Shown here piece after piece: positions 1 through 9,618 of a stretch of 31,002 nt of DNA. The stretch's first letter is position 1; each line of letters starts with the position of its first letter. The notes beneath the pieces are model-generated. The model did no database searches. It was not told where the DNA came from and was given only the letters and a program-made list of their open reading frames with translations. The position numbers and the translations under genes were made by a program. The DNA lies in contig DALYJJ010000071.1 of NCBI GenBank assembly GCA_031969915.1, positions 1 through 31,002 on the forward strand, written 5' to 3'. Source of the DNA: DALYJJ01 sp031969915 (GTDB taxonomy: Bacteria > Acidobacteriota > Terriglobia > Bryobacterales > Bryobacteraceae).

Positions 1-1
1 C

Positions 2-2008
2 TCCGACATCTGGAGCTTCGGCGTCGTCCTCTGGGAAATGCTCACCGGTCTCCGCATGTTCCAGGGCGAGACCATCTCCCACACCCTCGCCGACGTCCTC
101 CGCGCCCCCATCGATCTCACCCAACTCCCCAAAGACACACCCCCCGCAATCCACACTCTCCTCCGACGCTGCCTCGACCGCGAGGTCAAAACCCGCCTTG
201 GCTGGATTGGCGAAGCCCGCTTCGCCATCGCCTCCGCCAACGACGCTCCCGCCGTGCCCGCCCCCGCCCCGCCGCGCTCCAAGCCCTGGCTCATCGGAGC
301 CCTGGCCGCCGCTCTCCTCGCCACCGCCTCCGCGGCCGCCTACCTCTCCACGCGTCCCGCTGCGCAGACGCCCTCCGTACGCTTCGCCATCCCCGTCCCG
401 CCCAAGACCAGGCAAAGTAACGCCGACTTGATGGCGGTCTCCCCCGATGGCCGTTCCATCGTCTTCTCGTCCAATCCAGGCACCGCCATTGCGAGCAATC
501 AGTTGTGGATCCGCCGCCTCGACAGCCTCGAAATCCGCCCGCTGTCCGGCACCGATGGCGGTCACTTCCCTTTCTGGTCTCCCGACAGCCGCTTCATCGG
601 CTTCTGGACAGGCACCGGCACCAGAAAGATCGCACTCGACGGCTCCCCCGCCGTTGCGCTCACGCGAATGCCTTCGGCCGGCGGAACCTGGAACCGTCAG
701 GGTATCCTCCTCCTCGGCAACTTTACCGGCTCTGTCCAGCAGGTTCCCGAGGGCGGAGGCGAGGAGAAGCCGGCACTGAAGTTAGATGCTTCGCAAGACG
801 AACGAAGCCAGGTCTTCCCTCAGTTCCTGCCCGACGGCAAGCACTTCATCTATCTCTCTCGCGGCGGGCGACAGCCCGGCATCTACCTGGCCTCACTCGG
901 CTCGAATGAGACCAGGCGCCTCATCGAAACGCCCTCCCACGCCGTCTATGCCCAAGGCCACCTCTTCTACGTCAACAACCTTCGCACCCTCGTTGCCCGT
1001 CCCTTCGACCCGGCCGCACTCACCTTCACCGGTGATCTCTTCCCTGTGGCAGAACGGCTCGGCGCCGCCCACCCCGGTGTCGCCGGTTCCCTCTTCTCTG
1101 TCTCCGAAAGCGGCGTTCTGGCTTACCGCGACGGCGGTGACATTACGTATAGCGTTACCGTCTTCAACCGCAAGGGCGAGAACCTCGGTGTCGTCGGCCC
1201 CCCCGGCGAATACGCCCAAATTACCCTCTCACCCGACGAGAAGCGCCTTGCCCTCGACCGTACAAACCAGGGAGCAAACGCCGACATCTGGTTCCTTGAG
1301 CTGGCTACGGGCGTCTTCTCGCGCATCACCTCCGACCCGGGTAACGACCGCGATCCCGTCTTCTCCCCCGACGGCCGGCAGATCGTCTTTACCAGCGACC
1401 GCCTGGGCGCACCCCATCTCTATCGCAAGACCCTGGGCGGTGGCGCGGAAGAACTCATCTACCGCGGACCTAACCGCGAGGCCTCCGAAGTATGGCTCAA
1501 AGACGGCTCCATCCTCTTCGGAAACCTGCGAGGCCGGAAGTACTTCCTCCTTCGGCCCGGTGAACCCGCCGAACCAAAGCTCATCTTCCAAAACGAAGCC
1601 ACCGTCGATGAGCCCACCATCTCCCCGGACGGCAAATGGGTCGCATACGGCTCAATGGAATCCGGCCGCTGGGAGGCCTACGTCGCCCGCTTCCCCGAGT
1701 GGGACGAACGCCGGCAGATCTCTACCGACGGCGGCACCACCCCCCATTGGCGGAAGGATGGCCGCGAGATCGTCTACCACTCCTCAAGTAGTACGCTCAT
1801 GTCCGTCCCCGTCAAGCCCGGCCCAGGCACCCTCGAAACCGGCTCTCCCACGCCCCTCTTCTCCACCAACAGCGGCGGCAACGGTTTCGTGGAATTGTGG
1901 ACCATGACCGGCGACGCCTCCAGGTTCTACGTTCTCACGCCAATCCAGAGCCAGTCCGAGTTCCCCACCACCGTCGTCACCAACTGGCTGGCGGGAGTTC
2001 GGAAGTGA
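2..2008 (+). CDS. Ser/Thr protein kinase with C-terminal PD40/TolB-like propeller (5' truncated)
   Basis: The reading frame is open from base 2 and the start lies outside the window; 668 residues are visible. The first residues, SDIWSFGVVLWEMLTG, are kinase subdomain IX of a Hanks-type (PknB-like) Ser/Thr kinase, and the conserved Arg of subdomain XI is seen in RRCLDREVKTR. A Pro/Ala-rich linker follows, then one transmembrane helix (WLIGALAAALLATASAAAYL, about residues 96-116 of the visible part). The rest is a beta-propeller with repeated 'SPDGRxIVFxS' units (for example VSPDGRSIVFSS, FSPDGRQIVFTS, ISPDGKWVAYGS) of the PD40/TolB type. By family knowledge the kinase is cytoplasmic and the propeller periplasmic, giving a transmembrane sensor kinase; the signal is unknown. 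This architecture is abundant in Acidobacteriota. The ATP-binding and catalytic motifs are upstream and cannot be checked. The stop is TGA at 2006-2008. Confidence 0.93.
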   Translation, partial: SDIWSFGVVLWEMLTGLRMFQGETISHTLADVLRAPIDLTQLPKDTPPAIHTLLRRCLDREVKTRLGWIGEARFAIASANDAPAVPAPAPPRSKPWLIGALAAALLATASAAAYLSTRPAAQTPSVRFAIPVPPKTRQSNADLMAVSPDGRSIVFSSNPGTAIASNQLWIRRLDSLEIRPLSGTDGGHFPFWSPDSRFIGFWTGTGTRKIALDGSPAVALTRMPSAGGTWNRQGILLLGNFTGSVQQVPEGGGEEKPALKLDASQDERSQVFPQFLPDGKHFIYLSRGGRQPGIYLASLGSNETRRLIETPSHAVYAQGHLFYVNNLRTLVARPFDPAALTFTGDLFPVAERLGAAHPGVAGSLFSVSESGVLAYRDGGDITYSVTVFNRKGENLGVVGPPGEYAQITLSPDEKRLALDRTNQGANADIWFLELATGVFSRITSDPGNDRDPVFSPDGRQIVFTSDRLGAPHLYRKTLGGGAEELIYRGPNREASEVWLKDGSILFGNLRGRKYFLLRPGEPAEPKLIFQNEATVDEPTISPDGKWVAYGSMESGRWEAYVARFPEWDERRQISTDGGTTPHWRKDGREIVYHSSSSTLMSVPVKPGPGTLETGSPTPLFSTNSGGNGFVELWTMTGDASRFYVLTPIQSQSEFPTTVVTNWLAGVRK

Positions 2009-2198
2009 GCTTCCATACCCTCGAAAGCCGCTCACCTCCCGCAAGGCCGGCGTCTAGAAGTGACGCCCCACCGGCGACCTCTCTCCACCACAGTCACGGC
2101 TGGCCGCGTTGCCGACTCCTCTCCATGCGCGAAATAGTCTCATGGCCGCCATGCGAACAGCGGCCCCGTCCCTACCGGGAGTCTAGTTTAGTAACTCG

Positions 2199-3404
2199 CT
2201 ACCTGCTTGTCCGGTGGGGCTTCGGGTCGAGAATCACCAGCGCCGGCCGACCAGGCGTCTCCGACACCACCTTCATGCGAAGGAGCGCCTGAAATTCGCC
2301 CTGCTTCCAATCAGAGGAGGCTTCCCGCAAAGCGTGGGATAAGTGTTCTTCGCTGGTGACAAACTCACCGGCGGCCTGCGTACCGAAATGGAGCAGACCG
2401 GCGACAATCACCAGGAACTGGCCGCTGGCGCGGTCGCGAATTCGAGTGACTACGGCGTAATCCTCCACGGCGTGCCCGTTGGCGTCCCGCGTGGTCCGGT
2501 ATTGCTTGCCGGTCGAGTGGTCTTGAATGTAGGTGTAGTCTTCAAACGTGAAGCGCAAGTCCCGCATCGCCTGTAGGGACCAGCGATTGTTAAAGGCGCC
2601 AATCAGGACGGCCGGGCTCTTTCGCAATTCTCCAAAGCTGATCTCCTGCCCGGTACGCACTTGCGACGCTTTACCCAACTCACTCAGCACCCCGCCGATG
2701 TTCACGGCCGCCACTACGTCTCCCAAATGTACATACGAATCCACCCAATAGCTGAACGGGCCTTGAAAACGGTCCCCCGGTTCAATGGGGATGGAGTATC
2801 GGCCGCGCGGAGGATTGCCTGGCAGCCGCGAGGAGAGTGCTTCGCGCGTGGCCGGATCGGGCCAATAGAGATTGCTGCCAAAGGGACAGAGGAGCACCGG
2901 ACTCCGAGCCTCGAGCGCCGGCCCCCAGAACTCTTTCAGATAAGGAGTCCGCGCGGCCGGCCGTAATAACGAAAAACCGGCAACGAGAACGCCCACCAGC
3001 ACCACCGCAAGGGCCGCTCTGCTCCACAGCGGCGCTTGGCGGCGCTCCCGCAGCACGTCCACATAGACAGAAAGCTCCGCCGGCTCTGGGAAGACGAAGC
3101 GGGGGACGTAGGTCCCGGTAGGCAAGTCGATCCGGACGCTTCCCTCCACCGCCGCGTTTTCCTGATAGTACTGCGCCAGCCGCTTCCGGACCTCGTTGGC
3201 CTTCACGCGGACAATCGCGTCTTCCCCCGGGTCGTAGGTGGCCGCGCGCCCGAAGACCTCGGTCGCAATCGTCCGCTCCTTGAGGTGCTCCTGCTGCCCG
3301 TTGAGCGCGTGAGTCACAACGAACCGCAGAAACGCACTGCACCGTTGGCTGCTGCGGAACGATCGGCTGGCCAGGATTCGCTCGAGCGCAGTCTCCACAT
3401 GCAT
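2199..3404 (-). CDS. Membrane-anchored regulator-like protein with acidobacterial N-terminal domain
   Basis: The 401-residue product (start chosen at the internal Met) begins with a compact domain containing ILASRSFRSSQRCSAFLRFV, KERTIATEVFG and AIVRVKANEVRKRLAQYY. I recognise this as a recurrent N-terminal region of acidobacterial proteins that are often left hypothetical or labelled adenylate-cyclase- or regulator-like. A transmembrane helix follows at about residues 127-147 (WSRAALAVVLVGVLVAGFSLL), then an uncharacterised extracytoplasmic region of about 250 residues. I chose the ATG at 3404 because AGGGAG lies just upstream and because family members start only a few residues before the LERIL-like helix; an upstream in-frame ATG at 3473 would add 23 residues but lacks a Shine-Dalgarno. 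The gene is divergent from the TonB-dependent receptor at 3705. A role in sensing and transcriptional control is inferred from the topology; no DNA-binding fold can be proven by eye. Confidence 0.8.
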   Translation of the reverse strand: MHVETALERILASRSFRSSQRCSAFLRFVVTHALNGQQEHLKERTIATEVFGRAATYDPGEDAIVRVKANEVRKRLAQYYQENAAVEGSVRIDLPTGTYVPRFVFPEPAELSVYVDVLRERRQAPLWSRAALAVVLVGVLVAGFSLLRPAARTPYLKEFWGPALEARSPVLLCPFGSNLYWPDPATREALSSRLPGNPPRGRYSIPIEPGDRFQGPFSYWVDSYVHLGDVVAAVNIGGVLSELGKASQVRTGQEISFGELRKSPAVLIGAFNNRWSLQAMRDLRFTFEDYTYIQDHSTGKQYRTTRDANGHAVEDYAVVTRIRDRASGQFLVIVAGLLHFGTQAAGEFVTSEEHLSHALREASSDWKQGEFQALLRMKVVSETPGRPALVILDPKPHRTSR

Positions 3405-3473
3405 GCGCTCCCTGCCTGCGCCCTGGGGCGAGTGGTCTAAACTGGCCACCCCGGATTCATGCAATTGAGGCAT

Positions 3474-3704
3474 AAGGGCTCTGACCCCCGTATCCCATCC
3501 CGTCGAGATTGTAGATGTAACGCGTTACGAACCTGATCCAACGGTGATGATTAACACTTCTTAATCTAGCATGAACACACTAGTTAAGCGATGGGCCCTC
3601 ACTCGAAACAGTTTGAAACCTTAACGCCTCCTTACATATTCATGCACGCTTGCTGACAGATTCGCCCGCCTCACGGTCGGCTAACCATCAGAAGGGGTTG
3701 TTCC
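3474..3704. promoter_or_regulatory. Divergent intergenic region with a 12-bp palindrome
   Basis: This relatively AT-rich spacer lies between the divergent regulator-like gene and the TonB-dependent receptor. It contains a perfect 12-bp palindrome, GTAACGCGTTAC, at 3517-3528, and an imperfect inverted repeat (CTTAATCTAG against CTAGTTAAG) around 3560-3597. AAGGGG at about 3691-3696 is a ribosome binding site for the receptor ATG at 3705. The palindromes could be operators for either gene; that is inference, and I found no convincing paired -35/-10 boxes. Confidence 0.4.
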
Positions 3705-6700
3705 ATGCAGAAGCTCTGTGCGCTTTGCCTTCTCCTGCTCGCCGCCACGAGCACGTTTGCCCAGATACGGTCAGCCGTTGTGATCGGCGCCGTCACGGAC
3801 CCGTCCGGCGCGGCCGTGCCGAACGCGGTCATCAAGTTGACCAATGAAGAGACCAACGTGGTTTCGGAAACCAAGACCAACGAGGCCGGCCTCTTCACGG
3901 TCCCCTACCTCCCCGCCGGCCGCTACTCGCTGGACGTCGCGGCCAGCGGCTTCAACTCCTACCGCCAGACCGGAATCGTCGTCAGCACCGCCCAGACTGC
4001 GCGGTCTGACGTTTCCCTGAAGGTGGGCGCGGTGGAGACGCGCGTCGACGTCGCCGCGAGCGCTCTCCAGTTGCAGACGGAATCGACATCGCTTGGCGGC
4101 AGCATCTCAGAGAACCTAATCAAGAACGTCCCCAACATGACGCAGAACCCGCTCTTCTACGCGACCCTGCAGGCGGGCATTGTGGGCCGTCCGCAGATGA
4201 TGGAGACGCAAAGAGCTGACTCCTTTGGCATCGGCCAATCGTCGCGGCAGCGCTTCTCGGCAGTGAACGTAAATGGCGCCAACGCTTTCACCAACGACAT
4301 TCAGTTGGACGGGGTCAGCACCCAGGGCTCGGCATGGAACGAGATGACCGTCCTGCCGAACTCGGAGGGCATCCAGGAAGTACGCGTTACCACCAACAAC
4401 TTTTCCGCCGAATACGGCCGCGGTCAAGGCATCATCTCCTTCACCACCAAGAGCGGCACCAACGAGTACCATGGCTCGGGCTTCTGGCGCGTCCGCAATG
4501 AGGCGCTGAATGCCAACACCTTCTCCAACAACGCTCTCGGCATCCCGCGCGCACCGTTCAAGCCGCATAACTATGGCGGCACTTTCGGCGGCCCGATCAA
4601 GAAGAACTCTCTTTTCTTCTTCGTGAGTTGGGAAGGCCTGCGCCACCGTGACGCCGCCGATTGGCTCCTCACCGTCCCGACCGAGCGCGAGCGCCGCGGG
4701 GACTTCAGCCAGACGTTCATCCGCGACCAGAACGGTAATCCAGTCCGCGTGGGCGTGTTCGACCCCTTCAACGCCACGCAGCAGGGCCCCGACCTGTGGC
4801 GCCGGCAGCCGATCCCCAACTCGGTCATTCCGAACCCGGACCGCGGCGCCCTCCACCTCTTCAGCTTCTACCCGAATCCGAATCGCCCCGCCGTGGATCC
4901 CGTCACTGGAGCCCAGAATTTCTTCCAGCGCAACATTCGCCCCTTCGAGCGCAATAACATCAACTCACGGGTCGACTGGCGTGCCGGCAAGCACTCCATC
5001 TACGGTACCGCCGGCACGCAGCGCGGCAGCATCAATGCCGGCCGTCCCTTCGGCGCCGACAACCCCTTCTATCAGCCCCCTTCGAACGGCTGGACGGCCC
5101 AGTTGAACGACGACAACAATCCGTACGCCGCGATCGGTGACACGGTGGTCCTGAGCCCCACCCTGCTGCTGGACGTTCGCTACGGCATCAATCGCATCGC
5201 CTCCAACAGCATCTCCCCCACACCCCAACCCTTTGACTACGGCCCGCTGGGCATCCCCAGCGCTTACTTGCCCGTGATGCCCCTACCCGGCTCCGCGCCC
5301 GATTTCGGGCCTGGCGGCAATCTGAGCGACCTCGGCAATCAGTCGTATCAGAGCAAGCGAGAGCGCCAGACCAACCACCATATCGCCGGCAGCATGACCA
5401 AGAACCTGAACCGGTGGACTTTCAAGTTCGGCTCCGAGTATCGCGTCATGCTCTCCAACTACACGGACTTCCAGGAAGCCGCCTTCCGCATCAACGCGCC
5501 AGGCTGGGGCGGCCCGGGCAGCTACTCCTCGGAATTCGTCACCGCTAACGGCAGCGGGAGCCCTCTCAACGCGAACCCCGGCCAGTTCGGCTACGACCCC
5601 GCAAACCTGTTCATGGGCGGCGGCTCGATCAATATCGCCCCCGGTTTTCCCGTGCGCCCCGCCTTCGCCCAGAAATACTTCGCGCTGTACTCTCAGAACG
5701 ACTGGCGCGCCACCAACCGCTTGACCATCAATCTCGGTGTGCGCTGGGACCTCCAGCCCGGCCCGACCGACCGCTTCAACCGGACCAGTTCCATTGACCT
5801 CAACGCCGCCAACCCCTTCGGCGGGCAGGGCCGCATCGTCTTCAACGGACGTGACCCCGGCCTGAGCCGCAATCAGTGGGACACCCAGTGGGCCAACTTC
5901 GCTCCGCGGGTCGGCGCCGCCTTCAAGCTGAATGACAAGACCGTCCTGCGCGGTGGCTTCGGCACCACCTTCCTGCCCACCAACACCGGCTACTACAACG
6001 GCCCGTTCACCTATGGCATGGGCACCTTCTCTGACTTCCTCAATCCCCTGCCTTACGGCCAGACCCCGGCAGGCGTGCCCGTGGGCCGTTGGAACAGCCT
6101 CGCGGCCAGTCCCATCGTCCAGGGCATCGGCTACGATCCGACCAATCCGCGGGTGTATGGCATCGGCGGCTACCTCTTCGACCGCCGCGACTACCGCAAC
6201 GGCGTCTCCCACATGTGGAACTTCACCGTGGAGAGGAATGTCAGCCGCAGCATGATCCTGACGGTCGCCTATGCGGGGAACATCGGCCGCGACCTGCAGG
6301 TCAGCCGCCAGCCGCTCAACACGCTCCAGCGGCTTGACGACAATGTCGTGGCGCAGTGGCGCCAGCAGACCATCGCGTCCAACGGGACGTTGAACCCCGC
6401 CTTCCAGCAGGTAGCGAATCCGTTCCAGCCGGCCGGCGGCCCGCCGCGGCCCTTCAACGGCTTCCTGGGCCAGGCGACTGTCGAACGCTGGCGCACCCTG
6501 GCTCCCTGGCCCCTGCTGGGCGATATGACCATGCAGCGCACCTACGGCTTCTCCAACTTCAATTCGCTGCAGATCTCGCTGCGCCGGTCGATGGCCAACG
6601 GGCTCATGTTCGACGCGCACTACACCTGGTCCAAAGCCCTCGACTTCTCCACCAACGAGCTTCAGTTGAACGGCTTCAACAACGACCAGGGCGGCAACCT

Positions 6701-7448
6701 GAATTTCGAAATCGTCGACGTGCGGAACCTCAACAACAACATCCGTTACTCGCCCAACGATACGCCGCACCGTTTCGTCTTCAACTACCTCTACGAACTG
6801 CCGTTCGGCAAGGGAAAGAGCCTGGACGCGAACAACCGCTTCGTCAACGCCGTCATCGGCGGCTGGCGCCTGGGCGGTATCGTGATCGCGCAGGCCGGCT
6901 TCCCCATCGCGATCGGGGCCGACGCCGGCCTCAACCGGCGGCCGGACCGCGTGGCCGGTGTCCCGATCGAAGTACCGGGGGAACTGCAGCGCTGGTATGA
7001 CGGCCGCACCACGGTCACCCTGCCCGGCGGCCGCCAGATCACGCCCTGCGCCAACTGCTTCCTCAAGTACAACATGGAAGCCTTCCAGGGGCGCACTGTG
7101 ACCACGCCCAACGGCACCGTCATCCCCGACCCCTTCTTCTGGGGGAGTTCCGCCATGAGCTTCGGGGATATTCGCTCGCCCATGCTGTTCAACATGGACG
7201 CCACCCTCACGCGCCGCTTCAACGTGACGGAGCGGGTGGGCATGGAGTTGATGGCCAACGTCACCAACGTCCTCAACCGCGCCAACTTCCGCGGCGGCTT
7301 CCAAGGCTGGCTGGGCGGCATCAACCTGGTCAACAATCCTGCCCAGGGCCTGCGCCCGGGCATGTTCGGCAATTCCAACTGGGGCTCCATGGGCATGGCA
7401 ACGTTTGACCCGCGGCAGGTCCAGTTGCAGTTGCGAGTCTTCTTCTAA
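3705..7448 (+). CDS. Oar-like TonB-dependent outer-membrane receptor with carboxypeptidase-regulatory-like domain
   Basis: This 1247-residue outer-membrane protein has a Sec signal peptide (MQKLCALCLLLLAATSTFAQ). An Ig-like carboxypeptidase-regulatory (CnaB-type) domain follows at about residues 25-105, marked by GAVTDPSGAAVPNA and the typical end 'LPAGRYSLDVAASGF'. Next is a plug-like region (VNVNGANAFTNDIQLDGVST, IQEVRVTTNNFSAEYGRGQG, then GTNEYHGSGFW) and a long beta-barrel of alternating aromatic strands with Asn-rich turns. It ends in a terminal strand, QVQLQLRVFF, with the C-terminal Phe expected for BamA-dependent barrel insertion. The ATG at 3705 is preceded by AAGGGG at a suitable distance. 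Acidobacterial genomes carry many such Oar-like receptors, usually thought to import polysaccharide fragments or siderophores. The substrate cannot be inferred here and no adjacent enzyme suggests one. Confidence 0.93.
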   Translation: MQKLCALCLLLLAATSTFAQIRSAVVIGAVTDPSGAAVPNAVIKLTNEETNVVSETKTNEAGLFTVPYLPAGRYSLDVAASGFNSYRQTGIVVSTAQTARSDVSLKVGAVETRVDVAASALQLQTESTSLGGSISENLIKNVPNMTQNPLFYATLQAGIVGRPQMMETQRADSFGIGQSSRQRFSAVNVNGANAFTNDIQLDGVSTQGSAWNEMTVLPNSEGIQEVRVTTNNFSAEYGRGQGIISFTTKSGTNEYHGSGFWRVRNEALNANTFSNNALGIPRAPFKPHNYGGTFGGPIKKNSLFFFVSWEGLRHRDAADWLLTVPTERERRGDFSQTFIRDQNGNPVRVGVFDPFNATQQGPDLWRRQPIPNSVIPNPDRGALHLFSFYPNPNRPAVDPVTGAQNFFQRNIRPFERNNINSRVDWRAGKHSIYGTAGTQRGSINAGRPFGADNPFYQPPSNGWTAQLNDDNNPYAAIGDTVVLSPTLLLDVRYGINRIASNSISPTPQPFDYGPLGIPSAYLPVMPLPGSAPDFGPGGNLSDLGNQSYQSKRERQTNHHIAGSMTKNLNRWTFKFGSEYRVMLSNYTDFQEAAFRINAPGWGGPGSYSSEFVTANGSGSPLNANPGQFGYDPANLFMGGGSINIAPGFPVRPAFAQKYFALYSQNDWRATNRLTINLGVRWDLQPGPTDRFNRTSSIDLNAANPFGGQGRIVFNGRDPGLSRNQWDTQWANFAPRVGAAFKLNDKTVLRGGFGTTFLPTNTGYYNGPFTYGMGTFSDFLNPLPYGQTPAGVPVGRWNSLAASPIVQGIGYDPTNPRVYGIGGYLFDRRDYRNGVSHMWNFTVERNVSRSMILTVAYAGNIGRDLQVSRQPLNTLQRLDDNVVAQWRQQTIASNGTLNPAFQQVANPFQPAGGPPRPFNGFLGQATVERWRTLAPWPLLGDMTMQRTYGFSNFNSLQISLRRSMANGLMFDAHYTWSKALDFSTNELQLNGFNNDQGGNLNFEIVDVRNLNNNIRYSPNDTPHRFVFNYLYELPFGKGKSLDANNRFVNAVIGGWRLGGIVIAQAGFPIAIGADAGLNRRPDRVAGVPIEVPGELQRWYDGRTTVTLPGGRQITPCANCFLKYNMEAFQGRTVTTPNGTVIPDPFFWGSSAMSFGDIRSPMLFNMDATLTRRFNVTERVGMELMANVTNVLNRANFRGGFQGWLGGINLVNNPAQGLRPGMFGNSNWGSMGMATFDPRQVQLQLRVFF

Positions 7449-7492
7449 ACGCCCGGACTCGCAAGGGGTGTTTATAGCGGCCCAGTGTTAGC

Positions 7493-8659
7493 ATGAGCCT
7501 CATGGTGCGCTGGGTCGCTTTTCTTCTGGCATCCCTCCTCTGCGCGCAGACCCCTGCGCAGCGCCGGGCCCCGATGGAAAAGCAAGCCGAAGAGGCCATT
7601 GCGAAAGGCGAGCCGAATCGCGCCGTGGCCCTCTGGCAGGATGCTCTTCGCGTGGACCCGCAATGGCGCGCCGGCTGGTGGCGCCTCGGCACCACTCTCT
7701 ACCAGGCCGAACAACCCGCCGCTGCCCGCGTCGCACTGGAGAAACTCATCGCCCTTGACCCCAACGCCGGCGCCCCCTGGGTGGTCCTCGGCCTCTGCGA
7801 GTTCGAGATGCGCGACTACCATCTCGCCTCCGAACATCTGCAGCGCGGCTTGTCGTTAGGCATTCCGCCCGAACTCGACCTGCTCGACGTCGCCCGTTAC
7901 CACCAGGCGCTCGCGCTCCTGGTTTCGGAACGCTTCGAACACGCTCAAATCCTCCTCAACGCCTTCGCGCAGAAGCCGGATGAATACCAGGAAGTGGTCC
8001 TCGCCAGCGGACTCGCCGCGCTCCAGTTGCCGCTGCTCCCGGCGGTTGTCCAGCGTATGATGGACCCCGCACAGCTCACGCTGCTCCGAGACATCGGCTC
8101 GGCGCAACAACTGGTCAGCCGCCGGCAGGGGCCGGAAGCGCGGAAGATCTACGAGCAGGCCCTCACGCAGTACCCCGGTGTGCCCTACCTGCACCTCTCA
8201 TACGCATCGCTGCTGGTGAAGCTCGGCGATAGCGCCGCCGCCGAAGCTGCCTATCGCAAAGAGCTCGAGGTTTCTCCCAAGAGCATTCTGCCGCGCCTGG
8301 GCCTGGGCTTCCTCGCCATGCAGAGCGGCGAAGTGGAGCCCGCCATTCCACTTGCACGCGAGGCCGTGGAACTGGAGCCCAAGAGCTTCCTCACGCATTA
8401 CCTACTGGGCGCCATGCTGCTACGCACCGGGAAGCTGGACGAAGCGCTCCAGGCTCTCGAAACGGCTCGCCTGATCGAACCGAATTCCAGCCGTGTGCGC
8501 TACACCCTGTCGCAGGTCTACCAGCGCTTGAAGCGCAAGACCGACGCCGACCGCGAACGCGCCGCATTCCAGAAGCTGAAGCCGCTCGAGGATAGCTTCC
8601 GCGAGTTCGGCAAGCTCCCCGCCTCCCTCTTCCTGCAAGAGCGGGAGGACGCGAAGTGA
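7493..8659 (+). CDS. Secreted TPR-repeat protein
   Basis: The 388-residue protein has an N-terminal signal peptide (MVRWVAFLLASLLCAQTPAQ in its second half) followed by helical tetratricopeptide repeats across most of its length. Recognisable TPR units include 'AIAKGEPNRAVALWQDALRV', a copy around residues 215-250 (AAEAAYRKELEVSPKS) and one near residues 315-345 (LDEALQALETARLIEPNS). TPRs are protein-interaction scaffolds, and an extracytoplasmic location follows from the signal peptide. The gene begins a tightly packed run with the Sel1 and ASPIC/UnbV genes: its stop overlaps the next start by 4 nt (GTGA at 8656-8659). The start may instead be the second ATG at 7502; neither has a strong Shine-Dalgarno. 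The function is not known beyond TPR-mediated binding. Confidence 0.87.
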   Translation: MSLMVRWVAFLLASLLCAQTPAQRRAPMEKQAEEAIAKGEPNRAVALWQDALRVDPQWRAGWWRLGTTLYQAEQPAAARVALEKLIALDPNAGAPWVVLGLCEFEMRDYHLASEHLQRGLSLGIPPELDLLDVARYHQALALLVSERFEHAQILLNAFAQKPDEYQEVVLASGLAALQLPLLPAVVQRMMDPAQLTLLRDIGSAQQLVSRRQGPEARKIYEQALTQYPGVPYLHLSYASLLVKLGDSAAAEAAYRKELEVSPKSILPRLGLGFLAMQSGEVEPAIPLAREAVELEPKSFLTHYLLGAMLLRTGKLDEALQALETARLIEPNSSRVRYTLSQVYQRLKRKTDADRERAAFQKLKPLEDSFREFGKLPASLFLQEREDAK

Positions 8660-9618
8660 TCCTCGCACTTTGGCTGCTGCTCTCCGGCGCACCCCAGCCC
8701 GAAGCCCTTCGCGCCGCGGCGGAGCGCGGCGAAGCGGCGGCCCAGACCCGGCTCGCCGTGCGCTACCTGACGGGTGACGGCGAGACGCTCGATGTCCCGC
8801 GCGCCCTGGAATGGCTCAATAAAGCGGCCAGCCAGAACGACGTGCAGGCCCAGTTCTTATTGGGCGCGCTGTATGCGGAGGGCAAGTCCGTTCCGCGCGA
8901 CGACGCCAAGGCCATCACCTGGTTCACTCGCGCCGCCCACCTCGGCGACACCGGCGCACAACTCAACCTCGGCATGCTCTACGCGCAGGGCCGTGGCGTA
9001 CCGCGCGACTATCCACAGGCCCTTTCCTGGTATCGCAAGGCTGCCGCCGCCGGGGACCTGCGCGCCATCAACCTAGTGGCCTATCATCTCCGCCAGGGCT
9101 TGGGCGTCGACGCGAACCTTGCCGAAGCCGCGCGACTGTGGTCTGTCGCCGCCGCGCGCGGCGATGCCGCCTCGCAGTTCGCCCTCGCCGACTGCTACCG
9201 CAACGGCGCCGGCGTCGGCCGCGACCCAGCGGCCGCCGTGCCCTGGCTCGAGAGGGCCGCTGCCCAGCGCCACCCCCAGGCCCAACTGCTGCTCGCGGAG
9301 ATGCTCGAACGGGGGGAGGGCGCCACAAGGGATCCCCAAAGGGCTCGCGCGGTGCTGGCGCAGGCGGTGGAGCAGGACTATGTTCCCGCCCTGCGGCGCA
9401 TGGCCGAATGGGAGACGGACCCCGCCGCTGCCGCCGCCCTCTACCAGCGCGGAGCCGCGCGCGGCGATGCGACATCCGCGTACCGGCTCGCCGGCCTGTA
9501 CCTGGAAGGCAACGGCGTCCCTAAGAACGAACGCGCCGCCCGCCGGTTGCTGGAGCAGGCCGCCAAGGCCGGCCTCGCCGAAGCGCAGTCTCGCCTGGCC
9601 TCACTGGAGAAGCCTTGA
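8656..9618 (+). CDS. Sel1-repeat (SLR) protein
   Basis: The 320-residue protein starts with a short hydrophobic signal-like segment (MILALWLLLSGAP). It then consists almost entirely of about eight Sel1-like repeats of roughly 36 residues with the hallmark 'A...LG.LYA.G.GVPRD...A..W...AA..G...AQ' pattern. Clear copies include AQFLLGALYAEGKSVPRDDA, AQLNLGMLYAQGRGVPRDYP and AYRLAGLYLEGNGVPKNERA. SLRs form alpha-solenoids that mediate protein-protein contacts. The GTG start at 8656 is set by the 4-nt overlap GTGA with the upstream TPR gene, implying translational coupling. Its own TGA overlaps the next gene's TTG start in the same way. The partner is unknown; the operon suggests that it acts with the TPR and ASPIC/UnbV proteins. 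Confidence 0.9.
   Translation: MILALWLLLSGAPQPEALRAAAERGEAAAQTRLAVRYLTGDGETLDVPRALEWLNKAASQNDVQAQFLLGALYAEGKSVPRDDAKAITWFTRAAHLGDTGAQLNLGMLYAQGRGVPRDYPQALSWYRKAAAAGDLRAINLVAYHLRQGLGVDANLAEAARLWSVAAARGDAASQFALADCYRNGAGVGRDPAAAVPWLERAAAQRHPQAQLLLAEMLERGEGATRDPQRARAVLAQAVEQDYVPALRRMAEWETDPAAAAALYQRGAARGDATSAYRLAGLYLEGNGVPKNERAARRLLEQAAKAGLAEAQSRLASLEKP

Noticed and set aside
2009..2198. Possible terminator between the kinase and regulator genes (GGCCGC...GCGGCC around 2143-2164).
   Set aside because: Only a 6-bp stem with a 10-nt loop and no U-tract; common by chance at this GC content.
5283..7304. Minus-strand long open frames opposite the first receptor (5283-7304) and opposite the ASPIC/UnbV gene (9441-11381).
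   Set aside because: Shadows of high-GC coding sequence, with repetitive Val/Glu/Gly/Ala composition and no domain pattern.
7447..7473. Hairpin AAACGCCC/GGGTGTTT right after the first receptor gene, considered as a terminator.
   Set aside because: The stem is only 8 bp with a G-U pair and overlaps the stop codon; no U-tract follows, so it is too weak to call.
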